A stretch of 7,084 bases of DNA from JBGPIK01 sp041484845 (GCA_041484845.1 JBGPIK010000360.1:1-7084), one strand, 5' to 3'. Positions 1 to 5,801 are shown, counted from the stretch's first letter. Made by a program: numbers and translations. Notes: a model not told the origin generated them from the letters alone.

Positions 1-905
1 GCTTTGAGCGCGTCGACGGTTGGGAGTGGAACTTTGAGGAGATATTTTTGTACGTATATATCGTAGGCTTCGGACAGCGTCGCCGTATCCGTGATCCGTA
101 AATACTTCCCCATAACCGACAAGGCGAAACTCCTATCTTTTTTGGCGCGCGCAATCGCTTCGACCTGAGAGGCCATGTATCGACGGACCAGATCCGGCTC
201 TTCGCGAATTAGTCTGCCCCGCGTGCTGATACCCGTGGACGCGTAGGGAATACCGAGGGAGGAGATATCGAGCAACGTATGGTGGCCGAGTTTTTTTGCC
301 TGGGTGATAGAAGGATACGAAAGAATTCCGGCCTGGATACGATTGGCCTGCATGGCGGGAACGATGGATTCCATGCCGCCAACTTGGACAATGGCGACTT
401 CTTTTTCCGGCACAAGTCCAAAATGACGCAGTGCGATGCGCGCACCGGTATCGATGGAAGTCCCGTAGCGCGTGATGCCTACGGCTTTGCCGCGCAGCTG
501 CTCAGGCCTTTCGATCTCCGGACGGGCCATCAGGTTTTGGATGAGCGTATCGATGGTCGTGCCGATGATCATTACGTCCGCGCCGCCCAAAGCGCCGCTT
601 ACGGTGGTGCCGCCGGATATTTGCAGGAACTCGACTTCGCCGGCGATCAAGGCATTCATTCCCTCCACGCCGCTCGGCATGGCGATCACTTCCACTTCCA
701 AACCGTTCTTTTTGAAAATGCCGCCCATCTGCGCGTACCACGGCGGCGACATTGAACCGGAGAGAGAAGTGAAAGCCATACGCACTTTGCGTAACGGCGG
801 GGAGTCCGCGGCCCGAGAAAAACTCCGCGCGCCTACAAGAAGAAGAAAAATTACACTCAGAAAGACGGAGGTTATTTTGTTGATGTTGACTCTACCCGCC
901 GCCAT
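1..905 (-). CDS. ABC-type solute-binding protein, NMT1/SsuA-like (partial, runs off the left edge)
   Basis: My reverse-strand translation gives 301 residues open to the window edge, so the C-terminus is missing; the family is usually about 320-340 residues. Residues 1-33 look like a signal peptide: N-terminal Arg and Lys, a hydrophobic core around 13-25, and a likely cut near SRA-ADS. The mature part starts with a beta strand (RKVRMAFTSLSG) followed by PPWYAQMGGIFKKNGLEVE, then a 'MNALIAGEVEFLQISGG' block and 'LRGKAVGITRYGTSID'. These are the hallmark segments of NMT1/THI5, SsuA and TauA periplasmic binding proteins, which deliver small organic ligands to an ABC permease. The ligand cannot be read from the sequence. 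The ATG at 905 is preferred over the in-frame ATG at 920 because GGAG lies 7 nt upstream of it. No permease or ATPase gene is visible beside it, so it may be an orphan binding protein or its partners may lie to the left. Confidence 0.88.
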   Translation of the reverse strand, partial: MAAGRVNINKITSVFLSVIFLLLVGARSFSRAADSPPLRKVRMAFTSLSGSMSPPWYAQMGGIFKKNGLEVEVIAMPSGVEGMNALIAGEVEFLQISGGTTVSGALGGADVMIIGTTIDTLIQNLMARPEIERPEQLRGKAVGITRYGTSIDTGARIALRHFGLVPEKEVAIVQVGGMESIVPAMQANRIQAGILSYPSITQAKKLGHHTLLDISSLGIPYASTGISTRGRLIREEPDLVRRYMASQVEAIARAKKDRSFALSVMGKYLRITDTATLSEAYDIYVQKYLLKVPLPTVDALK

Positions 906-912
906 GGCTTCG

Positions 913-916
913 CTCC
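913..916 (-). promoter_or_regulatory. Ribosome binding site (GGAG) deciding the start at 905
   Basis: The minus strand reads GGAG followed by 7 nt and then ATG at 905. The competing in-frame ATG at 920 has no purine-rich sequence ahead of it. Confidence 0.55.
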
Positions 917-949
917 GCATGAAAAGTTTACAAGCAACTTAGGGAACGA

Positions 950-978
950 AGCTTAATCGCTGAAGGCGCCGGTGTCAA
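950..978 (-). promoter_or_regulatory. Putative sigma-70 promoter for the solute-binding protein gene
   Basis: On the minus strand a perfect -35 hexamer TTGACA (978 to 973) is followed by exactly 17 nt and then TAAGCT (955 to 950). TAAGCT matches TATAAT at only three positions. Transcription would start near 943, giving a leader of about 38 nt to the ATG at 905. The -35 box and spacing are good but the -10 box is weak. Confidence 0.45.
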
Positions 979-1081
979 ACCCAGTGCGCCGCGGTGAACC
1001 CGCATGTTTCGCGCTCGAGCTTTAGGTATTGAGACGTAGTCCGGCGCCTGACCGAAATCGGGCACGCGGTTGATCTCCAAT

Positions 1082-3364
1082 TCAGTAATTCGGCACTGTA
1101 ACGTTGAGCTTTTCTGTCGCCGCGGCAGCATTGTTGATGCCCGCCAGTTCTTCCAAAAACTGTGCGACCTCGCTCGGGTCGCGCAGACTGAATCGGGCAT
1201 GAGTGCGAGACGTTTCGCCGAGCCGAAACGAATAGGCCTGCGGCGGCAAAGTAGTAAATGTGTCCTCATCGGTCGAGTCATCGCCGATGGCCAGGATAAA
1301 ATCGAAGTTATTCATCGCAAGCCACTGTTGGATCGCGACGCCTTTATTGACGCCGGGATTCTTGATTTCAATGACCTTGCTTCCTCGTAGCACTTGCACG
1401 TCAATGTTGGCCGTGAAGGCGAGCAAGTGGTCGGTTAATTCCCGGGCGGCGGCCCTGCCCTGCTCGAGATCGGCGGCGCGGTAATGCCATGCGAGGGAAA
1501 ATTCTTTTTCCTCAACGAACGCACCGGGAAGCCGGTCGGCGTACATTTTTAGAATCGGGGAAATCCTTTCCTTCCAGTCGACCTCCAAAGGTTTCAAGAG
1601 TGTCCAGGCGCCGTCCCATGGCTTGATCCAGGCGCCGTGTTCCGCGGCGAAGCCCAGCCCGACGCCGTTAAACCATTGATCAAGCGTTGCTCGGTCGCGA
1701 CCGGTGGCCAGCACGACATCATTTCTAGAATCATCCGCGAGGGAGGAGAGGATGCAGAGCAGCGCTTGGCTTGGTTTGGCAAGATCCGGAGCCGCGGCAA
1801 ACGGAACCAGCGTGCCGTCATAGTCCAATACCAGAAGGCGCCGCGTGCTTTGGCGATAGTGCCGCATCAGTTTGGACCGCGCGGAGAAGCTGAAACTATT
1901 CACTGGCGCTGGATCCTCTGCGTGCTTGGTTGACACCAATTCGGTCAAGAAATCCATGGCCCAACGCGTGACATCATTACGCCGCAATCGGTTCTGCATG
2001 ATCGTGTTGCGGCGCACCTGTTCTTCACGATCCATCTCCAGCGCCATTTTCAATGCGCCCGCGACCTCCTCGCGGTTATTTGGATTGATGATGATCGCTT
2101 CGGGTAACTCTTTTGCCGCTCCTGCCATTTCGCTCAGGACCAGCACGCCCGTCTTGTCACGCCGGGTGGCGACATATTCTTTCGCCACCAGATTCATTCC
2201 ATCGCGGAGGGGCGTGACCAAGGCAACGTGGCTCATGGCGTACAACGCGACCAAGCTGTCGAAGGCCAGTGCTCGATACTGATAGATAATCGGATTCCAC
2301 CCGATGGTGCCGAACTTGCCGTTGATTCTGCCGACCAGTTCCTCGATCTGTTTTTTCATGCCCTCGTAATCGGCAATGCCGATGCGGGAGGGGACCACAA
2401 CCATGACCAAGGTCACCTGGCCGCGCCACTGCGGATACAACTCGAGCATCGCTTCAAATCCCTGCAAGCGCTGCAGAATGCCTTTCGAATAGTCCTGCCG
2501 GTCAACCGAAAAAACAATTTTCGAATCGCCGAGCATTTGCTGCAGTTTTTTTTGCGCGTCTTGAACGTTCGCCGTACCGGCGGCGTCGTGAAATCTCTTG
2601 AAATCGATCCCCATGGGAGCCGTACCGACTCTGACCGAGCGATGGCCCAGCGTCAGCTGCCCCAGGCGGTGCTCATGGCCCAAAATGCGGTGCACGCAGC
2701 GCAGGAAATACTCGGCGTAATCGTGGGTGTGAAAACCGATGAAATCCGCCCCGAGCAGCCCTTGCAGAATCTCCCGCCGCCACTTCCCTGGCAGCATTCT
2801 AAAGATCTCAAACTGCGGAAACGGTATGTGGAGGAAAAATCCGATGCGAATTTTTGGAAACGCTTTGCGCAAGAGCTCCGGCAGCAACATCAAATGGTAA
2901 TCGTGAATCCACAGGACGTCGTTTGGGCGGACCATTTCCAACAGCGCCGCGCAAAACGCTTCGTTGACCTTCTTGTATTGAATCCAGTAGTTCTCGTCAT
3001 ATTGGGCGTTTGAAGTAAAATAGTGAAAGAGCGGCCATAGGGTCTTGTTGCAGAATCCCTCGTAGAACTTTTCAAAGTCCTCGCCCGAGAGAAAAACCGG
3101 ATAACAGCCGAACTCCGAGAGCGCCTTAACCCGGACACCTGCCTGGAGTTCATTATCGATCGTGCTTCCCGGCCAGCCGACCCAGATATACTCGGAGATT
3201 GCCGAAAGAGAGCTGTGAGAGGAAAAAAGCAGGGCTCGCAAACCGCTGGCGACGCCGCCGGCGCTTTCCTCGAAATGGACTCCGTCGCTTCCGTGCGTTA
3301 CCGTGAACGGAAGCCGGTTGGAAACCACAATAATTCTTTGTGCCTCGGCGTTTGGGAAAGTCAT
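1082..3364 (-). CDS. otsAB: Bifunctional trehalose-6-phosphate synthase / trehalose-6-phosphate phosphatase
   Basis: This 760-residue cytoplasmic enzyme fuses two activities. A GT20 synthase joins UDP-glucose and glucose-6-phosphate to trehalose-6-phosphate, and a HAD-family phosphatase removes the phosphate to release trehalose. Synthase signatures (ATG numbering) are VVSNRLP with Arg17, GGVASGL at about 36-42, IWVGWPG, WIHDYHL with Asp155, FFLHIPFP, the substrate-binding VDRQDYSKG with Arg289 and Lys294, and PLRDGMNLVAKEY with Asp388 and Glu396. Phosphatase signatures are LDYDGT with nucleophile Asp514 and Asp516, ATGRD, AAEHGAW, LAWHYR, NPGVNKG with Lys674, and IGDDSTDED with Asp695/696/699. 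All expected motifs are intact. The ATG at 3364 has GGCGAG 5 nt upstream; a GTG at 3370 is an alternative that adds two residues. It is separated by 164 nt from the upstream secreted-protein gene, so it probably has its own promoter. Trehalose is a compatible solute against osmotic and desiccation stress. Confidence 0.95.
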   Translation of the reverse strand: MTFPNAEAQRIIVVSNRLPFTVTHGSDGVHFEESAGGVASGLRALLFSSHSSLSAISEYIWVGWPGSTIDNELQAGVRVKALSEFGCYPVFLSGEDFEKFYEGFCNKTLWPLFHYFTSNAQYDENYWIQYKKVNEAFCAALLEMVRPNDVLWIHDYHLMLLPELLRKAFPKIRIGFFLHIPFPQFEIFRMLPGKWRREILQGLLGADFIGFHTHDYAEYFLRCVHRILGHEHRLGQLTLGHRSVRVGTAPMGIDFKRFHDAAGTANVQDAQKKLQQMLGDSKIVFSVDRQDYSKGILQRLQGFEAMLELYPQWRGQVTLVMVVVPSRIGIADYEGMKKQIEELVGRINGKFGTIGWNPIIYQYRALAFDSLVALYAMSHVALVTPLRDGMNLVAKEYVATRRDKTGVLVLSEMAGAAKELPEAIIINPNNREEVAGALKMALEMDREEQVRRNTIMQNRLRRNDVTRWAMDFLTELVSTKHAEDPAPVNSFSFSARSKLMRHYRQSTRRLLVLDYDGTLVPFAAAPDLAKPSQALLCILSSLADDSRNDVVLATGRDRATLDQWFNGVGLGFAAEHGAWIKPWDGAWTLLKPLEVDWKERISPILKMYADRLPGAFVEEKEFSLAWHYRAADLEQGRAAARELTDHLLAFTANIDVQVLRGSKVIEIKNPGVNKGVAIQQWLAMNNFDFILAIGDDSTDEDTFTTLPPQAYSFRLGETSRTHARFSLRDPSEVAQFLEELAGINNAAAATEKLNVTVPNY

Positions 3365-3528
3365 CGGCACTCGCCTGACCCAGCCCCAGCGGGCTAAGCG
3401 TAACCCGACGTGTAGAAATTACGGGGATCTCTCGATGACGCTACTAAATCGCGGGCCACCCGTCAATCAGTCCTGGCGTTTTTTTGTTTGGCAGGTTTAC
3501 GGGATCGGTTAAATCGGCGCAAAACCGG
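3365..3528. other. Intergenic region upstream of the trehalose gene
   Basis: This 164-bp gap presumably holds the promoter of the trehalose gene. The best candidate is a minus-strand TTGACG around 3460, but no good -10 hexamer follows at 16-18 nt. No convincing terminator lies behind the upstream gene: the only stem there is CGGTT/AACCG with a 12-nt loop. No gene is seen here. Confidence 0.4.
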
Positions 3529-3903
3529 CTATGATTTTTTCCGCTCCTGTTCGACCATCTTCAAGGCTTTGCGCCGTAATTCTTCATTGGCATTAACGGC
3601 GGCATAGATCTTGTTGTAGCGATCGATGGAAAGGCCCTGCTTATCAAGTGTCTTTTTGAGTTTTGCGTTGGCTTCTTGCTGAAGCCGCTCACTCTCTTTT
3701 GCGTCTTTCGTTTTTTGCAGCGAAGGTTCGTACTGGGAGCGAATCTGTTGAACTGCCGCGTATGCTTTGGCGAATGCCGTCAGCTCCTGATCGGAAACTT
3801 GCGTGTTGGAGTTTCCTTGGGCAAGAGCCGTGGATGACCCGCAAATAAGGGCGATGCCAAAAATTACCGACAGCAATTTATTCATTATGGCTGATATCCG
3901 CAT
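3529..3903 (-). CDS. Small secreted protein with DUF4168-like domain
   Basis: The predicted product has 124 residues. The N-terminus is a signal peptide: MNKLLSVIFGIALI forms the hydrophobic core and cleavage is likely after STALA-Q near residue 28. The mature part is short, helical and charged. It begins VSDQELTAFAKAYAAVQQIR, with Phe-Ala-Lys-Ala-Tyr followed by a Val-Gln pair, and near the C-terminus has the GLSIDRYNKIYAAVNANEELRRK segment. This layout resembles DUF4168 exported proteins, whose biochemical role is unknown. The ATG at 3903 has AAGGAG 11 nt upstream. The internal ATG at 3885 would still leave a full signal peptide but has a poorer site. It lies 103 nt downstream of the glycine-zipper lipoprotein gene on the same strand, so read-through from that unit is possible. 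Family assignment is from memory of the motif; the secreted, helical nature is visible. Confidence 0.8.
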   Translation of the reverse strand: MRISAIMNKLLSVIFGIALICGSSTALAQGNSNTQVSDQELTAFAKAYAAVQQIRSQYEPSLQKTKDAKESERLQQEANAKLKKTLDKQGLSIDRYNKIYAAVNANEELRRKALKMVEQERKKS

Positions 3904-4006
3904 TTGTCAGAACACTCCTTTCCTTGCCGCGACGACTTATACAACAACCGTTGCGCCGCAGCCGAGTTATTAGCAGCCCCCGAAGACTTCGAACCTTAGC
4001 GGCTTT

Positions 4007-4348
4007 TTATCGTTCTCCCGGATTATCCCTTAAACGTTCATTCTCGCGTCGCAGCCTCTGCAATTCTTGCTGGTTCTGATCGATTTGTCGTTGTTGGTCA
4101 TCTTGTCTTCGGTCTTGTCCCATGAGTTGATCGCCGATCAATGCGCCGGCGATAAGCCCAACCGGGCCGCCAATGAGAGCACCGACAGCGGCATGTCCCA
4201 CAGTGCTCCCGATAATTGCACCCGCTCCGGCGCCCACGCCACCGCCGATCAGTCCACCTTGCTCCCGGCGCGAGAGGGGTTCACTACAACCTGAGCTTGC
4301 CGCAAACATACCGAACAGAATTAAAACAATCATCGATTTGGATCTCAT
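4007..4348 (-). CDS. Glycine-zipper lipoprotein, OsmB-like (paralogue A)
   Basis: The predicted product has 113 residues. Residues 1-20 form a lipoprotein signal (MRSKSMIVLILFGMFAASSG) ending at Cys21, a slightly relaxed lipobox (SSGC). Residues about 31-77 are a glycine zipper with repeated GxxxG and GxGxG spacing, ending IAGALIGDQLMG; such segments pack in membranes. Residues 78-113 are Gln/Arg-rich and heptad-like (QQRQIDQNQQELQRLRRENE), so a short coiled coil is likely. OsmB and related Gly-zipper lipoproteins are osmotically or stress-induced outer-membrane proteins of unclear biochemistry. The start is set by AGGAGG 9 nt upstream of the ATG at 4348; a longer frame reaching 4417 has no such site and would bury the signal peptide. 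A sigma-54-like promoter at 4443-4457 would give an 83-nt leader. It is closely similar to the product of 4716-5069. Confidence 0.85.
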   Translation of the reverse strand: MRSKSMIVLILFGMFAASSGCSEPLSRREQGGLIGGGVGAGAGAIIGSTVGHAAVGALIGGPVGLIAGALIGDQLMGQDRRQDDQQRQIDQNQQELQRLRRENERLRDNPGER

Positions 4349-4357
4349 TAGGGTGAC

Positions 4358-4363
4358 CCTCCT
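4358..4363 (-). promoter_or_regulatory. Strong ribosome binding site (AGGAGG) fixing the start at 4348
   Basis: The minus strand reads AGGAGG, 9 nt, ATG. It rules out the in-frame upstream extension to 4417, which would place 23 charged residues ahead of the lipoprotein signal. Confidence 0.7.
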
Positions 4364-4442
4364 ACTGATGCTCTTTACGTCGAAGCTTCGCCGACTCATT
4401 TTCGGCGTCGACGACAATCGTACGCGGTTTCAGCTAATCTAC

Positions 4443-4457
4443 GCAATAGACGTACCA
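4443..4457 (-). promoter_or_regulatory. Putative sigma-54 promoter for lipoprotein paralogue A
   Basis: The minus strand reads TGGTAC, GTCTA, TTGC (4457 to 4443). Against the -24/-12 consensus TGGCAC-N5-TTGCW the invariant GG and GC are present with the correct 10-nt separation. One base of the -24 element differs, and the base after TTGC is G instead of A/T. The predicted start is near 4431, 83 nt before the ATG. Confidence 0.6.
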
Positions 4458-4674
4458 CACCCGTTGAGGATTTTACTTCTCGCGATCAAAGCGAAAACGC
4501 ATTATTCCGTGTGGTCAGAATTGGACCTGGTTGGAGGCGATTTCCTACACTGCAGGCTTAGCGGTGTACACTTGTCTGCGGACCTCATGATCAGAAATAC
4601 GTTTATCTTGTCCGATGTTGTAATGGGCCGATAGTGTTTATTGATCGAAGAAAACGGTTACGGGTCACCGGGGA

Positions 4675-4709
4675 TTTTGCCGGCGGATTGCGCGCATCCG
4701 CCGGCAAAA
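4675..4709 (-). terminator. Perfect 14-bp hairpin just after lipoprotein paralogue B
   Basis: On the plus strand TTTTGCCGGCGGAT (4675-4688) pairs perfectly with ATCCGCCGGCAAAA (4696-4709) across a 7-nt loop. It begins 6 nt beyond the stop codon of the lipoprotein gene, where a terminator or 3'-end stabilising stem is expected. In the minus direction the stem is followed by TCCCC, not a T-run; the only T's and A's are within the stem itself. It is therefore not a textbook intrinsic terminator, though the position argues for a 3'-end role. Confidence 0.6.
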
Positions 4710-4715
4710 ATGAAT

Positions 4716-5069
4716 CTAATACTCGGTCTGGCGTCGCAGTCGCTCAATGTCCTGCCGGTTGCGGTTGATTTCGGCCTGGTTTCTTTGAATCTGCTGATCT
4801 TGCCTGTAATTTTGATATTCATGTCCCTGCAATTGATCGCCGATGAGTGCACCCGCACCCAGGCCCAATCCTCCACCGATCGCTGCTCCCGCCCCCGGAT
4901 GGCCGACAGCGGCGCCGATTATTCCGCCCGCAGCGGCGCCGCCCAACGCGCCGATTCCGGCCCCTTTTTCACGTGTCGTTAGCGGTCCACCCGCACAACC
5001 AGCGGTAAATAGAGCGCCTATAAACACGAGTATTGGCCCCTTACTCATAATCTGTTTGGTGATTTTCAT
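4716..5069 (-). CDS. Glycine-zipper lipoprotein, OsmB-like (paralogue B)
   Basis: The predicted product has 117 residues. A lipoprotein signal (KGPILVFIGALFTAGC) ends at Cys25. Residues about 36-82 are a glycine zipper (GAGIGALGGAAAGGIIG... ending GAGALIGDQLQG), and residues 83-117 are a Gln/Asn/Arg-rich helical tail (DQQIQRNQAEINRNRQDIER). It matches paralogue A along its whole mature length: PL-S/T-x-RE before the zipper, IIG..VGH inside it, AGALIGDQL at its end, and ERLR near the C-terminus. AAAGGAG lies 7 nt upstream of the ATG at 5069, so this start is preferred over longer frames reaching 5258. Only 28 nt separate it from the upstream small gene, so it is probably the last gene of the unit driven by the promoter at 5703-5718. 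By family it is an envelope-anchored protein, perhaps stress-induced; no enzymatic role is known. Confidence 0.86.
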   Translation of the reverse strand: MKITKQIMSKGPILVFIGALFTAGCAGGPLTTREKGAGIGALGGAAAGGIIGAAVGHPGAGAAIGGGLGLGAGALIGDQLQGHEYQNYRQDQQIQRNQAEINRNRQDIERLRRQTEY

Positions 5070-5076
5070 CTGCGTT

Positions 5077-5083
5077 CTCCTTT
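5077..5083 (-). promoter_or_regulatory. Strong ribosome binding site (AAAGGAG) fixing the start at 5069
   Basis: The minus strand reads AAAGGAG, 7 nt, ATG. The site lies in the 28-nt gap between two genes and excludes a 63-residue N-terminal extension that would overlap the upstream gene. Confidence 0.72.
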
Positions 5084-5097
5084 GTTGTCTAGCGAAG

Positions 5098-5400
5098 TTA
5101 AAATTTTCCGACTTTGCGTCCGTTGGCCTGCTTAGCGCGTGTTTTCTTGTCCCTAACGGTACTTTGTCCTTGTTGATGGAGATCGTGCCGTTCTTCGGCG
5201 CGTACCCAGCCACGGTCGGGATCAGCAGACCATTGTGCATTCGTGTTTTCCTGACCATTGGCGCTCATGTGGGTATCGGCCTTGCCGCCACGCTGAGAGG
5301 TTCGTTCTTTTCCCTGCGCTGCGTGGGCGGAATAATTGATCGAAGAAAGCGCCAATGCATTGAACACTCCGAAAATAGCGACGTACTGAATTGGCTTCAT
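5098..5400 (-). CDS. Small exported hydrophilic protein of unknown function
   Basis: The predicted product has 100 residues and I do not recognise the family. Residues 1-28 look like a signal peptide: KPIQ, then a hydrophobic stretch YVAIFGVFNALAL, with a likely cut after YSAHA. The remaining 70 or so residues have no hydrophobic segment. They are rich in Gln, Asn, Lys, Arg, Asp and Gly and end in a basic tail (KKTRAKQANGRKVGKF), so the mature protein is probably disordered. A mid-protein stretch DRGWVRAEERHDLHQQG is the most structured-looking part. GAGG lies 7 nt upstream of the ATG. The start codon overlaps the stop of the upstream gene as ATGA, implying translational coupling. The next gene follows after 28 nt. 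The Y-x-A-x-F-G-x-x-N-A block also occurs in the upstream gene product. The composition recalls hydrophilin-type stress proteins, but that is a guess. Confidence 0.72.
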   Translation of the reverse strand: MKPIQYVAIFGVFNALALSSINYSAHAAQGKERTSQRGGKADTHMSANGQENTNAQWSADPDRGWVRAEERHDLHQQGQSTVRDKKTRAKQANGRKVGKF

Positions 5401-5651
5401 TGATTTACCTCACAAACGGTAGATTGACCCACTTCGTCGCCAGTATTTACGACCCCGGCATCATCGGGTAACGTCCGCGTCGCTTTCTTAATCTGGGGCA
5501 AGGAATTTGATACGCGCTCCAGTATCGCATTCAGAATCCCGAATACCGCGATGTAATTCGGTGAACTCACGCCGTGCTCTTTGCGATCGTCGGGTGTATG
5601 TCGCATGCTGTGACCGTCTTTTGCTTCAGTTGTTCGAATTTTCACTTTCAT
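5397..5651 (-). CDS. Small protein of unknown function with a Y-x-A-x-F-G-x-x-N-A motif
   Basis: The predicted product has 84 residues and no recognised family. The N-terminal 30 residues are charged (MKVKIRTTEAKDGHSMRHTP). A short hydrophobic or amphipathic block follows at about 32-46 (NYIAVFGILNAILERV), then a polar tail ending STVCEVNQ with a single Cys. The hydrophobic block matches the signal region of the downstream gene product. Here it is internal and too short for a classical transmembrane helix, so export is uncertain. The ATG at 5651 has AAGGA only 3 nt away, closer than usual; an internal ATG at 5606 is an alternative. Frames starting further upstream (5726) would lie ahead of the predicted transcription start near 5692 and are rejected. 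It is the first gene after the sigma-54 promoter and overlaps the next gene by 4 nt. Confidence 0.6.
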   Translation of the reverse strand: MKVKIRTTEAKDGHSMRHTPDDRKEHGVSSPNYIAVFGILNAILERVSNSLPQIKKATRTLPDDAGVVNTGDEVGQSTVCEVNQ

Positions 5652-5702
5652 GGATCCTTGGCGGTGATTGTTTTCTTGTCGCCGCAGTCTGCCGATGTGT
5701 AG

Positions 5703-5718
5703 AGCAACGCCGATGCCA
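5703..5718 (-). promoter_or_regulatory. Sigma-54 (-24/-12) promoter for the small-gene unit
   Basis: The minus strand reads TGGCAT, CGGCG, TTGCT (5718 to 5703). This matches TGGCAC-N5-TTGCW at 10 of 11 defined positions with the required GG-N10-GC spacing. Transcription should begin near 5692, 41 nt before the ATG at 5651. It lies directly downstream of a sigma-54 activator gene on the same strand, which adds weight. Confidence 0.75.
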
Positions 5719-5719
5719 C

Positions 5720-5743
5720 GGCGCAATTGCTTGCGAAAGCGCC
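5720..5743. repeat. Imperfect inverted repeat abutting the -24 element
   Basis: GGCGC at 5720-5724 is the reverse complement of GCGCC at 5739-5743. Inside it CGCAA (5722-5726) pairs with TTGCG (5731-5735) across a 4-nt spacer. It begins 2 nt upstream of the -24 box. It could be a binding site for a regulator or integration host factor-like protein, or chance. Typical enhancer sites for sigma-54 activators lie further upstream. Confidence 0.4.
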
Positions 5744-5801
5744 TAGTTGAAGTAAAGAGGAAACGTTCGAGCGGGTAAAAAGGTAATGGTGAGTGGAAAA
5801 A

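Larger units (their letters stand above)
4349..4715. other. Intergenic region between the two lipoprotein genes
   Basis: This 367-bp gap holds the hairpin at 4675-4709 on its right side and the sigma-54-like promoter and ribosome binding site of paralogue A on its left. The middle, about 4460-4670, has no credible gene on either strand; the only minus-strand frame of note is 28 codons with no ribosome binding site. It is long enough to carry an upstream activator site. A short element GCGTTTTCGC lies at 4491-4500, and an 8-bp palindrome GTGTACAC at 4564-4571. Confidence 0.5.

Noticed and set aside
279..942. Plus-strand frames opposite the solute-binding protein
   Set aside because: The minus-strand translation matches NMT1/SsuA-type proteins throughout; the plus-strand frames show no recognisable features.
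2228..3013. Long plus-strand frame of 261 codons inside the trehalose gene
   Set aside because: It is antisense to a gene with intact catalytic motifs, has no family features, and is a codon-bias shadow.
3942..3957. A GG-N10-GT pattern (CGGCGC-N5-TTGT, minus strand) resembling a sigma-54 promoter ahead of the DUF4168-like gene
   Set aside because: The -12 element lacks the C of the invariant GC and the -24 element has three mismatches to TGGCAC or its flank; too weak to call.
4349..4417. N-terminal extension of lipoprotein paralogue A starting at 4417
   Set aside because: It places charged residues before the lipoprotein signal and ignores the AGGAGG site at 4358-4363; it also overlaps the region just after the promoter.
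4502..4588. A 28-codon minus-strand frame in the gap between the lipoprotein genes
   Set aside because: No ribosome binding site, no signal or domain features, and a composition like random translation of non-coding DNA.
5070..5258. 63-residue N-terminal extension of lipoprotein paralogue B
   Set aside because: It overlaps the upstream gene in another frame and would bury the signal peptide; AAAGGAG fixes the start at 5069.
4639..5345. 11-base word ATTGATCGAAG occurring at about 4640 and again at about 5335
   Set aside because: One copy is inside a coding region with no extended similarity; short enough to be chance.
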